Source: Sphingopyxis lindanitolerans
Lineage (GTDB): Bacteria > Pseudomonadota > Alphaproteobacteria > Sphingomonadales > Sphingomonadaceae
Direction: 5' to 3'
Assembly: GCF_002993885.1 (NCBI RefSeq)
Contig: NZ_CM009578.1
Coordinates: forward strand, 1,181,251-1,245,250
DNA: 64,000 nt
How positions within the stretch are numbered: position 1 is the stretch's first letter; each line of letters starts with the position of its first letter. The translations under genes and the position numbers were made by a program. The notes beneath the pieces are model-generated. The model saw nothing but the letters and a program-made list of their open reading frames with translations, was not told where the DNA came from and did no database searches. Below, one piece after another: positions 24,357 to 34,199 of this stretch.

Positions 24357-26906
24357 ATGCAGACCCAATTTCGAACTGCCGGCGCGGCGCTGGCCGCAAG
24401 TGTCAGCATCCTGGCGATGTCAACGCCCGCGCTCGCACAGCAAGCGCCCGCCGAAGAGGCGTCCAAACTCGACGAGATCGTCGTCACCGCGCAGAAGCGC
24501 GAACAGAATTTGCAGGATGTTCCGATCGCGATCAGCGCGATCGGCCGCGCGAAGCTCGAACAGCTTCAGATCGAGGATGCGCGCGACCTCTCCGGCCTCG
24601 CGCCCAATCTCACCATCTCGCCCCCGACGACGAACTTCAGCGCGGCGGTGATCTCGATCCGCGGCATTCCCTCGGGCGCGCAGGAAACCTTTGGCCTCGA
24701 TCTTGCGAACGCGGTCTATGTCGATGGCATCTACATCGCGCGGTCGAGCGTCGCCGGCATGGGCGTGCTCGATCTCGAACGCGCCGAAGTGCTGCGCGGG
24801 CCGCAAGGCACCTTGTTCGGCCGCAACACGACCGGGGGCGCGATCAGCTTCATCTCGCGCAAGCCAAGCCAGGATTTCCAGCTCCGCGCCGAGGCCGGCT
24901 ATGGCAATTTCAACGCTTGGAACGGCAAGCTCACGCTCGACACCGGCGAATTGTTCGGCGGTCTCAAGACCAGCTTCAGCTATGCGCACAGCCAGCGCGA
25001 CGGCACGGTCGACAATATCCTCGAACCCCGCGATTCGCTTGATCCGGGCGCGCGGAAAAGCGACGCTTTCCGTGCCGCCTTTCTCGCCGACCTCGGCGGC
25101 ACGGGCAGCATCCAATATATTTTCGACTGGGCTCGTATCCATGGTGCTCCCCCCGCGTTCCAGCTCACCAACACCGCCGACGGAACGATCAATCCGCCGA
25201 TCGTCATCAACGGCCAGCCCGTCGTCGCCACCCAGCAGGCGCCGGTGGAGCAATATCTGGCCGCAGCGACCTTCCTCGAGCCAGGTTGCGCCGCGCTCGG
25301 CGTGCCGACGCGCGTCTATCGCGACAAGATCTGCCTGAATTCCAACGGGCCGCTGACCGACAAGTCGTGGGGCCACAATCTTCAGATCCGCAACGATTTC
25401 GGAGGCTTCGCCGTCAAGCTGACCGGCGGCTATCGCCAGTATCAGAGTGTGAACGAGGGCAACGACCTCGACGGGCTGGGCACGATCCAGGGACCGGCCT
25501 TCACCAACGCGACGCTGTTCAACGGCATGCCCGAATCGCTGCTGCAGTTCATCCCGACGATCCCTGCGGCGGCGCGCCCCTTCATCGCGGCGGCGGCGGT
25601 TCCGACCACGACGCAGGATCTGTTCGACATCACCCACGTCAAGAAGCACAAGCAGTTCAGCACCGAGCTCGAAGTCTCGGGCGACAGCGACCTGCTCGAC
25701 TGGGTGGTCGGCGGCTTCTATTTCTGGGAAAAGGGATCGGAGTATAATCCGCAGACCAGCGCCTTCATCCTCGACACAAACAGCATCTTCCTTGCCAATT
25801 TCGGACCACTGGGGCCAGGCTTCGCCGCCGCAAACCCGGCCCGCTACCGCGCGGTCGTGACGCCGGCGATCCTCGATTATACCGCGACCAACGAATCGAA
25901 GGCGATCTATGGTCAGACGACCATCTATCCCGGCGGACGCGACAGCCCGCTCAGCCTGACCGTCGGCGCGCGCTATACGTGGGACAGTAAGAAGATGGTG
26001 CGCGTGCAGAATGGCGCGGTGCCGCTGACGCAGATCGAATCGGGCCAGGACAGCTTCCGCAAATTGACCTGGAACCTGATGGCACGCTATGAATTCACCC
26101 CCGAGGCGAGCGTCTATGCCCGCGCGGCGACCGGCTATCGCTCCGGCGGCTTCAATGCGCAGGATCCGGTGCTGCCGGGGACGACGACGCTGCCCAACTT
26201 CAAACCCGAAACGGTGACCTCCTATGAAGTCGGCGTGAAATCCGAACTGTTCGATCGCCGCGTCCGCCTGAACATCGCCGGATATTATAATATCTACGAC
26301 GATCTGGCGGTCATCGTCCCGGTCACCGACGGGCCTCCCGGAACCTTCGCATCGCGGATCGGCAACGCCGGCAAGGTCACCTATGCGGGGATCGAGGCTG
26401 ATTTGCAGGCCGCGCTCACCGACAATTTCTCGATCGACGGAACGATCGGCTATATCGACATCAAGACCAAGACCTTCATGGCCGGTCAATCGACGACCGC
26501 GGGCGACCCGCCGGTCAACATCGCGTCGGTGGTTCGCCCGACCTATACCGCTCCGTTGACCGCCAACGTGGCACTCAATGCGCGCTTTCCCGTCGGGGCG
26601 GGCGGCGCCGAGCTGGTCGGGCGCGTCGGCTATACGCACGAGGATGGCCGTTACAGCTTTGCCAGCGCGATCGCCTCGCCGTTCAACGACCTGCTGAAAT
26701 CCGATCCGCGCGACGTGGTCGATGCCCAGCTCGCGATCGAAAAGCTGCCGCTGGGCGGCGGCGAGGCGCGCGTCATGCTGTGGGTCAAGAATCTGACCAA
26801 CGCGCACGACTTCGTCCGCGGCATCGACTTCGGGCCGCTCGGCTATGCCGGTGGCTATTATGCCGATCCGCGCACCTATGGCGTGACGCTGGGCATGAAG
26901 TTCTGA
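24357..26906 (+). CDS. TonB-dependent outer-membrane receptor
   Basis: The 849-residue precursor has a signal peptide ending near ALAQ, a TonB-box-like region (DEIVVTAQKRE, typical of sphingomonad receptors), a plug domain with GRNTTGGAISFIS, and a beta-barrel ending in an aromatic terminal residue (LGMKF). Receptors of this subtype import large or hydrophobic substrates in sphingomonads. Its location directly after the Rieske gene and its motif-bearing promoter make it the likely outer-membrane gate for the island substrate. Confidence 0.93.
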   Translation: MQTQFRTAGAALAASVSILAMSTPALAQQAPAEEASKLDEIVVTAQKREQNLQDVPIAISAIGRAKLEQLQIEDARDLSGLAPNLTISPPTTNFSAAVISIRGIPSGAQETFGLDLANAVYVDGIYIARSSVAGMGVLDLERAEVLRGPQGTLFGRNTTGGAISFISRKPSQDFQLRAEAGYGNFNAWNGKLTLDTGELFGGLKTSFSYAHSQRDGTVDNILEPRDSLDPGARKSDAFRAAFLADLGGTGSIQYIFDWARIHGAPPAFQLTNTADGTINPPIVINGQPVVATQQAPVEQYLAAATFLEPGCAALGVPTRVYRDKICLNSNGPLTDKSWGHNLQIRNDFGGFAVKLTGGYRQYQSVNEGNDLDGLGTIQGPAFTNATLFNGMPESLLQFIPTIPAAARPFIAAAAVPTTTQDLFDITHVKKHKQFSTELEVSGDSDLLDWVVGGFYFWEKGSEYNPQTSAFILDTNSIFLANFGPLGPGFAAANPARYRAVVTPAILDYTATNESKAIYGQTTIYPGGRDSPLSLTVGARYTWDSKKMVRVQNGAVPLTQIESGQDSFRKLTWNLMARYEFTPEASVYARAATGYRSGGFNAQDPVLPGTTTLPNFKPETVTSYEVGVKSELFDRRVRLNIAGYYNIYDDLAVIVPVTDGPPGTFASRIGNAGKVTYAGIEADLQAALTDNFSIDGTIGYIDIKTKTFMAGQSTTAGDPPVNIASVVRPTYTAPLTANVALNARFPVGAGGAELVGRVGYTHEDGRYSFASAIASPFNDLLKSDPRDVVDAQLAIEKLPLGGGEARVMLWVKNLTNAHDFVRGIDFGPLGYAGGYYADPRTYGVTLGMKF

Positions 26907-26956
26907 TCCGCATCATCGGGGGCGGTCGTCGCGCCGCCCTCTCCATTCGAAACAGG

Positions 26957-26992
26957 TCAGGCCGTCCCGGGATTCTCCCCGGGGCGGCCTGA
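26957..26992 (+). terminator. rho-independent terminator after the TonB receptor
   Basis: A long GC-rich hairpin is formed by TCAGGCCG at the left and CGGCCTGA at the right, with further pairing of CCCGGG to CCCGGG inside. It is followed by TCCTTTTG. It closes the island's plus-strand transcription 50 bases after the receptor stop. Confidence 0.8.
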
Positions 26993-27108
26993 TCCTTTTG
27001 ACCGCCTGTGAACGCTGAGCGCTCGCAAAGTCCGCTCGTGCTGAGCGTGATGACATTGGTTTGAATCGCCATTGCGGAGATCGACGGCGGCCTTGCCTCG
27101 GAAACGGA

Positions 27109-27137
27109 AAAGGGCGGCCCCACCGGGACCGCCCTTT
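27109..27137 (-). terminator. rho-independent terminator of etfBA
   Basis: AAAGGGCGG and CCGCCCTTT form a perfect 9-bp stem. Read on the minus strand it is followed by a short T-rich stretch (TTCCGTTTCC). It lies 23 bases beyond the etfA stop. Confidence 0.8.
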
Positions 27138-27159
27138 GCCTTGCCATTCCGTCCGAAGA

Positions 27160-28089
27160 TCAGATCTTGCCGGTCAGTTCGGGAACCGCATTGAACAGGT
27201 CGGCGACGAGGCCAAAGTCCGCGACCTGGAAGATCGGCGCGTCCTCGTCCTTGTTGATCGCGACGATCGTCTTCGAATCCTTCATGCCCGCCAGATGCTG
27301 GATCGCGCCCGAGATGCCGATCGCGAAATAGACTTCGGGGGCGACGATCTTGCCGGTCTGGCCGACCTGATAATCGTTGGGGACATAGCCCGCATCGACC
27401 GCGGCGCGGCTGGCGCCGAGCGCGGCGTTCAGCTTGTCGGCGAGCGGGACGATCACTTCCTGATATTTCTCGCTCGAACCCAGCGCGCGGCCACCCGACA
27501 CGATGATCTTGGCCGAGGTCAGCTCGGGACGATCCTGCTTGGCGATTTCGGCGCCGACGAAGCTCGACAGACCGGCGTCGCCGCCCGCCGAGACGGCTTC
27601 GATCGTTCCCGAGCCACCCGTCGTGGCGGCCTTTTCAAAGGCCGTGCCACGCACGGTGAGAACCAGCTTGGCATCCGACGATTCGACAGTCGCGATCGCG
27701 TTGCCGGCGTAGATCGGGCGGGTGAAGGTCTTCGGACCCTCGACCGACAGGATTTCCGAAATCTGCATGACATCGAGCAGCGCGGCGACGCGCGGCGCGA
27801 TATTCTTGCCGGTCGTTGTTGCGGGGGCGAGGAAGGCGTCGTGCGACGCCATCAATTCGGCCACCAGCGGCGCGATATTTTCGGGCAGGTTGTGACCAAA
27901 GGCGGCGTTGTCGGCGACATGCACCTTGCCGACCCCGGCGATGCCGGCGGCTTCCTTGGCCACCGCATCGACGTCCGAACCGGCGACGAGCAGATGGACT
28001 TCGCCGAGCTTCGACGCGGCGGTGACCACCGCGAGCGTCGCGTCCTTGACGGCCTTGCCGTCATGTTCGACCCAAACGAGCGTTTTCAT
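27160..28089 (-). CDS. etfA: electron transfer flavoprotein subunit alpha
   Basis: The 309-residue product pairs with EtfB to carry electrons from acyl-CoA dehydrogenases to ETF:quinone oxidoreductase. The C-terminal FAD domain is clear: [13 protein letters not shown], then [20 protein letters not shown] and [13 protein letters not shown]. The length is normal for the family. Its start overlaps the etfB stop by 4 bp. A terminator follows the stop. Confidence 0.96.
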   Translation of the reverse strand: MKTLVWVEHDGKAVKDATLAVVTAASKLGEVHLLVAGSDVDAVAKEAAGIAGVGKVHVADNAAFGHNLPENIAPLVAELMASHDAFLAPATTTGKNIAPRVAALLDVMQISEILSVEGPKTFTRPIYAGNAIATVESSDAKLVLTVRGTAFEKAATTGGSGTIEAVSAGGDAGLSSFVGAEIAKQDRPELTSAKIIVSGGRALGSSEKYQEVIVPLADKLNAALGASRAAVDAGYVPNDYQVGQTGKIVAPEVYFAIGISGAIQHLAGMKDSKTIVAINKDEDAPIFQVADFGLVADLFNAVPELTGKI

Positions 28090-28835
28090 GAGTGCACTCC
28101 CATGGCTTTCAACTTGGCAACCAGTTCATCGACATCGGCGACCTTGACGCCCGCCGAGCGTACGGGCGGTTCCGACACCTTGATCGTCTTGACCCGCGGC
28201 GCCGTATCGACGCCGTAATCGGCGGGCGACTTGGTATCGAGCGGCTTCGACTTCGCCTTCATGATGTTGGGCAAGCTCGCATAGCGCGGCTCGTTCAAAC
28301 GAAGGTCGGTGGTGACGATCGCGGGAAGCTTGAGCTTCACCGTCTCGAGGCCGCCATCGACTTCGCGCGTCACGTTGACATGATCGCCATCGACATTGAC
28401 CGCACTGGCAAAGGTGCCCTGCGCCCAGCCGGTCAGCGCGCCAAGCATCTGTCCGGTCTGGTTGTTGTCGTCGTCGATCGCCTGCTTGCCGAGGATGACA
28501 AGGCCGGGCTGTTCGGCGTCAGCGATAGCCTTGAAGATTTTCGCAAGCGCCAGCGGCTCGACGGCATCGTCGGTCTGCACCAGGATCGCACGGTCGGCGC
28601 CCATCGCCAGCGCGGTGCGCAGCGTTTCGGTCGCCTTCGCCGGGCCGACGCTGACCGCGATGACCTCGGTCGCGACGCCCTTTTCCTTCAGGCGGATCGC
28701 TTCCTCGATGCCGATCTCGTCGAACGGGTTCATCGACATTTTGACATTGGCAAGGTCGACGCCCGTGCCGTCGGACTTGACCCGCGGCTTCACGTTATAA
28801 TCGAGCACCCGCTTGACGGGGACGAGGATTTTCAT
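28086..28835 (-). CDS. etfB: electron transfer flavoprotein subunit beta
   Basis: The 249-residue product begins [19 protein letters not shown], the standard EtfB start, and contains [17 protein letters not shown], the AMP/electron-loop region. I placed the start at 28833-28835; 13 upstream in-frame residues are not family-like. It forms an operon with etfA. The complex supports beta-oxidation and amino-acid catabolism. Confidence 0.96.
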   Translation of the reverse strand: MKILVPVKRVLDYNVKPRVKSDGTGVDLANVKMSMNPFDEIGIEEAIRLKEKGVATEVIAVSVGPAKATETLRTALAMGADRAILVQTDDAVEPLALAKIFKAIADAEQPGLVILGKQAIDDDNNQTGQMLGALTGWAQGTFASAVNVDGDHVNVTREVDGGLETVKLKLPAIVTTDLRLNEPRYASLPNIMKAKSKPLDTKSPADYGVDTAPRVKTIKVSEPPVRSAGVKVADVDELVAKLKAMGVHS

Positions 28836-28910
28836 GGGCTCAAAGCTCCTCTCAAAAATTGTGCACTGCGCCATAATTGCGCTTTACGTAAACGTCAACC
28901 AGCAGTCGCG

Positions 28911-28935
28911 CACCCTCCCCCTTTTGGGGAGGGTG
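28911..28935 (-). terminator. GC-rich hairpin after sucC
   Basis: CACCCTCCCC and GGGGAGGGTG form a perfect 10-bp stem around a CTTTT loop, 6 bases beyond the sucC stop on the minus strand. No T-tract follows, so it may be an attenuated terminator or an RNA-end stabiliser. Confidence 0.55.
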
Positions 28936-28941
28936 GCTGCT

Positions 28942-30147
<1,206 letters not shown>

Positions 30148-30295
30148 GAGGTCTGCCGGGCCTTTCGACTCTGTATAAGGGAGAGAAGATCGGCGCCGCA
30201 TAAGCACAAGTTGCGCGGCAAGGCTACCCCTGCGGCGACAAGAGATTCTATCGGACGGGCGCCGCCCGCCTTTTCATTCGGTCAGGGAAAACCGA

Positions 30296-30610
30296 TCAGC
30301 GCAGCGCGCAAAGCGCCGCCGAACTCGTCGACACCGTCAATATTTCGGGATCCCCCAGCGCGCGCACCTTGTGCAGGAATGTGCCGAGCGACAGGTCGGT
30401 GATCCTTTTGCCCTCGAGGCTGCCGAGCGCCGACAGGCGGCGGAGCTGGACGAGCGACAGCCGGTCGACCATCCGTTCGGCCATGCACGCCGACATCGCC
30501 TGCGACAGGCCGGCATTGTGCAACCCGTTGCGCAGCCGCGTCTCGGGCGTCGCGCAGCTCGCAAGCGCCAGCGAGGCGGCGATCAGGGGGAACAGAGCCA
30601 GCCGTATCAT
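30296..30610 (-). CDS. small lipoprotein of unknown function
   Basis: The 104-residue product has a lipobox (SLALASC, Cys19) after a hydrophobic leader, so it should be a lipid-anchored envelope protein. The mature part contains RLRNGLHNAGLSQAMSACMA and a helix with DRLSLVQLRRLSAL. I do not recognise a family. It begins 2 bases after the stop of the upstream beta-lactamase-like lipoprotein and is probably co-expressed with it. Confidence 0.7.
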   Translation of the reverse strand: MIRLALFPLIAASLALASCATPETRLRNGLHNAGLSQAMSACMAERMVDRLSLVQLRRLSALGSLEGKRITDLSLGTFLHKVRALGDPEILTVSTSSAALCALR

Positions 30611-30612
30611 GC

Positions 30613-31752
30613 CTATTGTCCGTGAAATTCGGCGACCGCGCCCGATACCGCCTGCATCAGCGCCATGCGCGCCGGGATCGACGAGGTCGTGGTGCCCATC
30701 ATGACGACAATCGCATAGCGCGTGCCATCGGGGGCGGTGGCGATGCCGATGTCGTTATAGCCCGCGGTCATGCCGTTCAGATCCTGGCCGGTGCCGGTCT
30801 TGTGAAGGAATTGCCAGCCCGGCGGCAACCCGGCCTTCAGCCGTTTCGGGCCGCTGTGGGTGCGGGTCATCACGCCGAGCAGATAGTCGGTCGATGCGGG
30901 CGACAGCAAGGTGCCGCGCGCAAGCCGGGTCAGCGCGCTCGCGATCGCCGCCGGGCTCGCGCCGTCGATCGGATCGGCCAGATATTTGTTCATCGCCGCC
31001 TGGCGCGTCGCCATCGGCAGCGCGGCGCGCGCGGTCTGGAAATTGCGGCCGGCCGAATAGCTCTGCTGCCAGGTCAAGCCCGCGGTCGCACTCTGCAACA
31101 GCCGCTCGCCGGGGCCGAAGCGGATCGACCCCAGATCCTTTTTCGTGATGAAGGCGCGCACCGCATTGGGGCCGCCGACGGTGCGCAGCAGGCTGTCGTT
31201 CGCCAGATTGTCGCTGTGCGTGATCGCGGTCTCGATCAGGTCGCGAACACTCATTGTCACGACGCCTTCCGATCGCACGCGCGCGGCGAGCGGCTGGTGA
31301 AAAACCACCAGATCTTCAGGACCGATGCGGACTTTCTGGTCCAGACTGATGCGGCCGTCATCGACGGCGTCAAGGACACTCATCGCCACCCAAAGCTTCG
31401 ACACGCTCTGCTGCGGGAACAGATCGGCGCCGCGCTGCGTGATCGCCCACTCGCCATCGATGCGCTGGACCGCGATGCCCGTCTTGCCGGGGAAGGCACG
31501 CCACAGCGAGGCGATGCGGTCGCCCAGCCCGGGAGCGGGGCGGCGAAAGCCGGGATCGAGCGTGCCGCGCGGCGGCGGGGCCGACGAACGGACGGGCGCT
31601 CCGATCGGAACGGTGACGGCGCCCGAGCCATTATGGGCAGTCTGTGCCTGGCGCGGTGCCGGCACCAGCGCCGCGCTGCTGACGCATCCCGCGAGCAGGG
31701 CGGCCCCGATCATCGTGCCGAACAGCGACCTGCCCGAAAATTTGCGCCTCAT
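30613..31752 (-). CDS. class A beta-lactamase-fold serine hydrolase lipoprotein
   Basis: The 379-residue product has a lipobox (ALLAGC, Cys23) and a Pro-rich linker before the catalytic domain. The domain holds Ser116-x-x-Lys119 (SVSK), Ser180-Asp-Asn182 (HSDN) and Lys318-Thr-Gly320 (HKTGTG), the three conserved elements of class A beta-lactamases. No ExxLN omega-loop Glu could be found, so it may be a low-activity lactamase or a peptidoglycan-related hydrolase. The start was set at 31750-31752 just before the leader. Confidence 0.8.
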   Translation of the reverse strand: MRRKFSGRSLFGTMIGAALLAGCVSSAALVPAPRQAQTAHNGSGAVTVPIGAPVRSSAPPPRGTLDPGFRRPAPGLGDRIASLWRAFPGKTGIAVQRIDGEWAITQRGADLFPQQSVSKLWVAMSVLDAVDDGRISLDQKVRIGPEDLVVFHQPLAARVRSEGVVTMSVRDLIETAITHSDNLANDSLLRTVGGPNAVRAFITKKDLGSIRFGPGERLLQSATAGLTWQQSYSAGRNFQTARAALPMATRQAAMNKYLADPIDGASPAAIASALTRLARGTLLSPASTDYLLGVMTRTHSGPKRLKAGLPPGWQFLHKTGTGQDLNGMTAGYNDIGIATAPDGTRYAIVVMMGTTTSSIPARMALMQAVSGAVAEFHGQ

Positions 31753-31891
31753 TATAACCCCGCGGTGCGACCGTCTGTTGTTTTCCCGACCCCTTGTGGC
31801 CGGGCTCATTCGTCCCGCAGGCGCGGCGGGCGAACCAGCGATTTGCGACGAATGATTCCGCACGCGCGGTGAGCAGCGGAACAAGGCCCGT

Positions 31892-32563
31892 CTAGGGCGC
31901 CGGGGCGCCGCGAACAAGGCCGGGAAACAGCCGCTTCAGCGCCGTAAGCTTCGGCGCGTCCCAGCGGACGATATAGGGATTCGCCGGATGGAGCCGCATG
32001 AAATTCTGGTGGTAGGATTCGGCCGGATAGAAAGTCTTGTAGCGTTCGACCGGAACGATGACCGGCTTTCTGAAATATCCGCCCTTGCCGATCTGCGCGA
32101 GATAGGCGGTCGCGACCTGCCGCTGCGCGGCGTCCATCGGCACGATCGCGGCGCGATATTGGGTTCCAGCGTCGGGGCCCTGGCGATTCTTGAGCGTCGG
32201 GTCGGCAACGACCGAAAACAGCACGCGTAGCAAAGTACCATAGCTGACCTGGCCCGGATCATAGACGATCCGCACCGCCTCGGCATGGCCCGAGGTGCCG
32301 TCGTGCGTCAGATCATATTTCGCGGTCGCCCTGCTGCCGCCATGATAGCCCGCTTCGACCGAGATCACGCCCTTCACCTGCGAAAAGACGCCCTCGACCC
32401 CCCAGAAGCAGCCACCCGCGAGCACCGCCGTCGCGCGCTTCGCACTCACCGCGGGATCATAGGCCGCGGCGGGCAATTTGACGATGTTCTCGGCCTGCGC
32501 GGGCGCACACTGAGCGAGGAGCGGCGCCGCGATCAGCACGGCGAACGCGCGCCGGATACGCAT
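31892..32563 (-). CDS. msrA: peptide methionine-S-sulfoxide reductase, exported
   Basis: The 223-residue precursor has an N-terminal leader with a possible lipobox (LLAQC) and the MsrA catalytic GGCFWGVEG. Later YDPGQVSYGTLL and ESYHQNF are also family hallmarks. It repairs oxidised methionine in envelope proteins. The start at 32561-32563 overlaps the stop of a 35-residue membrane protein by one base. An open frame further upstream encodes nothing family-like. Confidence 0.93.
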   Translation of the reverse strand: MRIRRAFAVLIAAPLLAQCAPAQAENIVKLPAAAYDPAVSAKRATAVLAGGCFWGVEGVFSQVKGVISVEAGYHGGSRATAKYDLTHDGTSGHAEAVRIVYDPGQVSYGTLLRVLFSVVADPTLKNRQGPDAGTQYRAAIVPMDAAQRQVATAYLAQIGKGGYFRKPVIVPVERYKTFYPAESYHQNFMRLHPANPYIVRWDAPKLTALKRLFPGLVRGAPAP

Positions 32564-32670
32564 CACAAGGAAAGCGCAAGCCCCGAATGCTGGAGCATCA
32601 CGATCAGTCCACCGATAGCGAAGCCGGCGAGCATGGTCGGAAACCAGTCGGAGCGAAGCATGGTCAGCAT
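32563..32670 (-). CDS. 35-residue single-span membrane microprotein coupled to msrA
   Basis: The frame starts at ATG 32668-32670, preceded by AGAGGCTCCC, and encodes MLTMLRSDWFPTMLAGFAIG followed by GLIVMLQHSG and a short tail. Residues about 12-26 form one hydrophobic helix. Its TGA overlaps the msrA ATG by one base, so translation is coupled. It is likely to be real because of the ribosome binding site, the coupling and the sensible topology. I know of no assigned function. Confidence 0.6.
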   Translation of the reverse strand: MLTMLRSDWFPTMLAGFAIGGLIVMLQHSGLALSL

Positions 32671-32839
32671 GGGAGCCTCTTGTCATATTGATCGTTTTGC
32701 GGGCGATGCCGCCCCGGTTACACCGAACGATATGGCGCGCCCCTTGCCGCCGTGCAGTGATGCCGATCACCTATAGGGACGAGGGCTTACCGAAGGGTGA
32801 ACCGGATGGTTGTGCGAGGTTCAGGAAGGCGAGAGCCAT

Positions 32840-32861
32840 CCCCTCCTCTTCCGAGGAGGGG
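32840..32861 (-). terminator. GC-rich hairpin after the aminotransferase gene
   Basis: CCCCTCCTC and GAGGAGGGG form a perfect 9-bp stem with a 4-base loop, 11 bases past the aminotransferase stop. It resembles the hairpins near 28.9 and 52.1 kb. No clear T-tract follows. Confidence 0.55.
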
Positions 32862-32872
32862 CGTTAACGGTA

Positions 32873-34084
32873 TCAGCTCAGCGCCGCGCACGCCTGCTGG
32901 ATGCGGACGCACGCTTCCTTGAGCGCCGCCTCCGACGTCGCGTAAGACACACGGAACGCCGGCGACAGGCCGAACGCGCCGCCGTGCACCGCCGCGACGC
33001 GCGCCGAATCGAGGAAATAGTCGATCAGCGCTTCGTCGCTCTCGATCCGCTTTCCATCGGGGGTCTTCTTGCCCATGCAGCCGCTCGCATCGGGGTAGAC
33101 GTAGAAGGCACCGTCGGGAACCGGGCACGACAGGCCGGGCGCGTCGTTGAGCATCGCGACGACCATGTCGCGGCGCTTGCGGAACGCGGCGTTGCGGTCG
33201 TCGAGAAATTGCTGCGGCCCACCGAGCGCCGCCGCCGCCGCCGCCTGGGCGATCGAGCAGGGGTTCGAGGTCGACTGCGACTGGAGCTTGCCCATCGCCT
33301 TGATGATCCAGGCGGGGCCGCCGGCAAAGCCGATGCGCCAGCCGGTCATCGCATAAGCCTTCGAACAGCCGTTGACCGTCAGAATGCGGTCGATCAGATC
33401 GGGGCAGCGCTGCGCGAGTGTCGAAAAGGCGAAATCGGCGTACCAGACATGCTCATACATGTCGTCGGTCATCACCATCACATGCGGATGGCGGCGGATC
33501 ACGTCGCCGATCGCGTCGAGTTCTTGCGGAGAATAGGCGGCGCCCGACGGATTCGACGGCGAGTTGAACATCACCCAGCGGGTCTTCTTCGTGATCGCCT
33601 GGTCGAGCTGCGCGGGAGTGATCTTGTAGTTTTGCGCCGCGGTGCCTTCGACAATCACCGGCGTCCCGCCGCAGAAGGCGACGATGTCGGGATAGCTCAC
33701 CCAATAGGGCGCGGGGATGATCACCTCGTCGCCCGGATCGACCGTCGCGACGAGCGCGTTGAAGAGCGTGTGCTTGCCGCCGACGTTGACCGTGATCTGA
33801 TCGAGGCCGTAGTCGAGGCCGTTGTCGCGGCGAAACTTGCCGCGGATCGCTTCCTTGAGCGCGATCGTGCCATCGACGAGCGTATATTTGGTCTGGCCGT
33901 TCCGGATCGCCTCGATCGCCGCTTCCTTGACGAAATCGGGGGTATCGAAGTCGGGTTCGCCCGCCGAAAGGCCGATCACATCGACCCCTTCGGCCTTCAG
34001 CTTGGTCACGCGCGCGGTCATCGCGAGCGTTGCCGAGGGCTGGATGCGGCCCAGGGCAGCGGATATATGCGGCTTCAGCGACAT
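32873..34084 (-). CDS. aspartate-type class I aminotransferase (PLP)
   Basis: The 403-residue product has the class I aminotransferase pattern: IGLSAGEPDFDTPDF, the NSPSNPSGAAYS loop and the PLP lysine in NGCSKAYAMTGWRIG. It probably transfers amino groups between aspartate and 2-oxoglutarate (AspC/AatA type), though substrate range cannot be read from sequence. The start at 34082-34084 (MSLKPHISAAL) matches family N-termini. It stands alone on the minus strand. Confidence 0.93.
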   Translation of the reverse strand: MSLKPHISAALGRIQPSATLAMTARVTKLKAEGVDVIGLSAGEPDFDTPDFVKEAAIEAIRNGQTKYTLVDGTIALKEAIRGKFRRDNGLDYGLDQITVNVGGKHTLFNALVATVDPGDEVIIPAPYWVSYPDIVAFCGGTPVIVEGTAAQNYKITPAQLDQAITKKTRWVMFNSPSNPSGAAYSPQELDAIGDVIRRHPHVMVMTDDMYEHVWYADFAFSTLAQRCPDLIDRILTVNGCSKAYAMTGWRIGFAGGPAWIIKAMGKLQSQSTSNPCSIAQAAAAAALGGPQQFLDDRNAAFRKRRDMVVAMLNDAPGLSCPVPDGAFYVYPDASGCMGKKTPDGKRIESDEALIDYFLDSARVAAVHGGAFGLSPAFRVSYATSEAALKEACVRIQQACAALS

Positions 34085-34199
34085 GGAAAGGCGGTCCTTC
34101 GCGGGCGAATTGACAGGAAATTGCGCGGGGCCGCGCCTAGAGCTTCCGTCCGCAATTCGCAAGCGCGGCATGGGATAATTTACCTATGCGGGACGAAGA

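Noticed and set aside
24420..26807. A 795-residue minus-strand frame opposite the TonB receptor
   Set aside because: It is the mirror of the receptor gene in a GC-rich genome, rich in Arg, Asp and Val without domains; the receptor signature on the plus strand is decisive.
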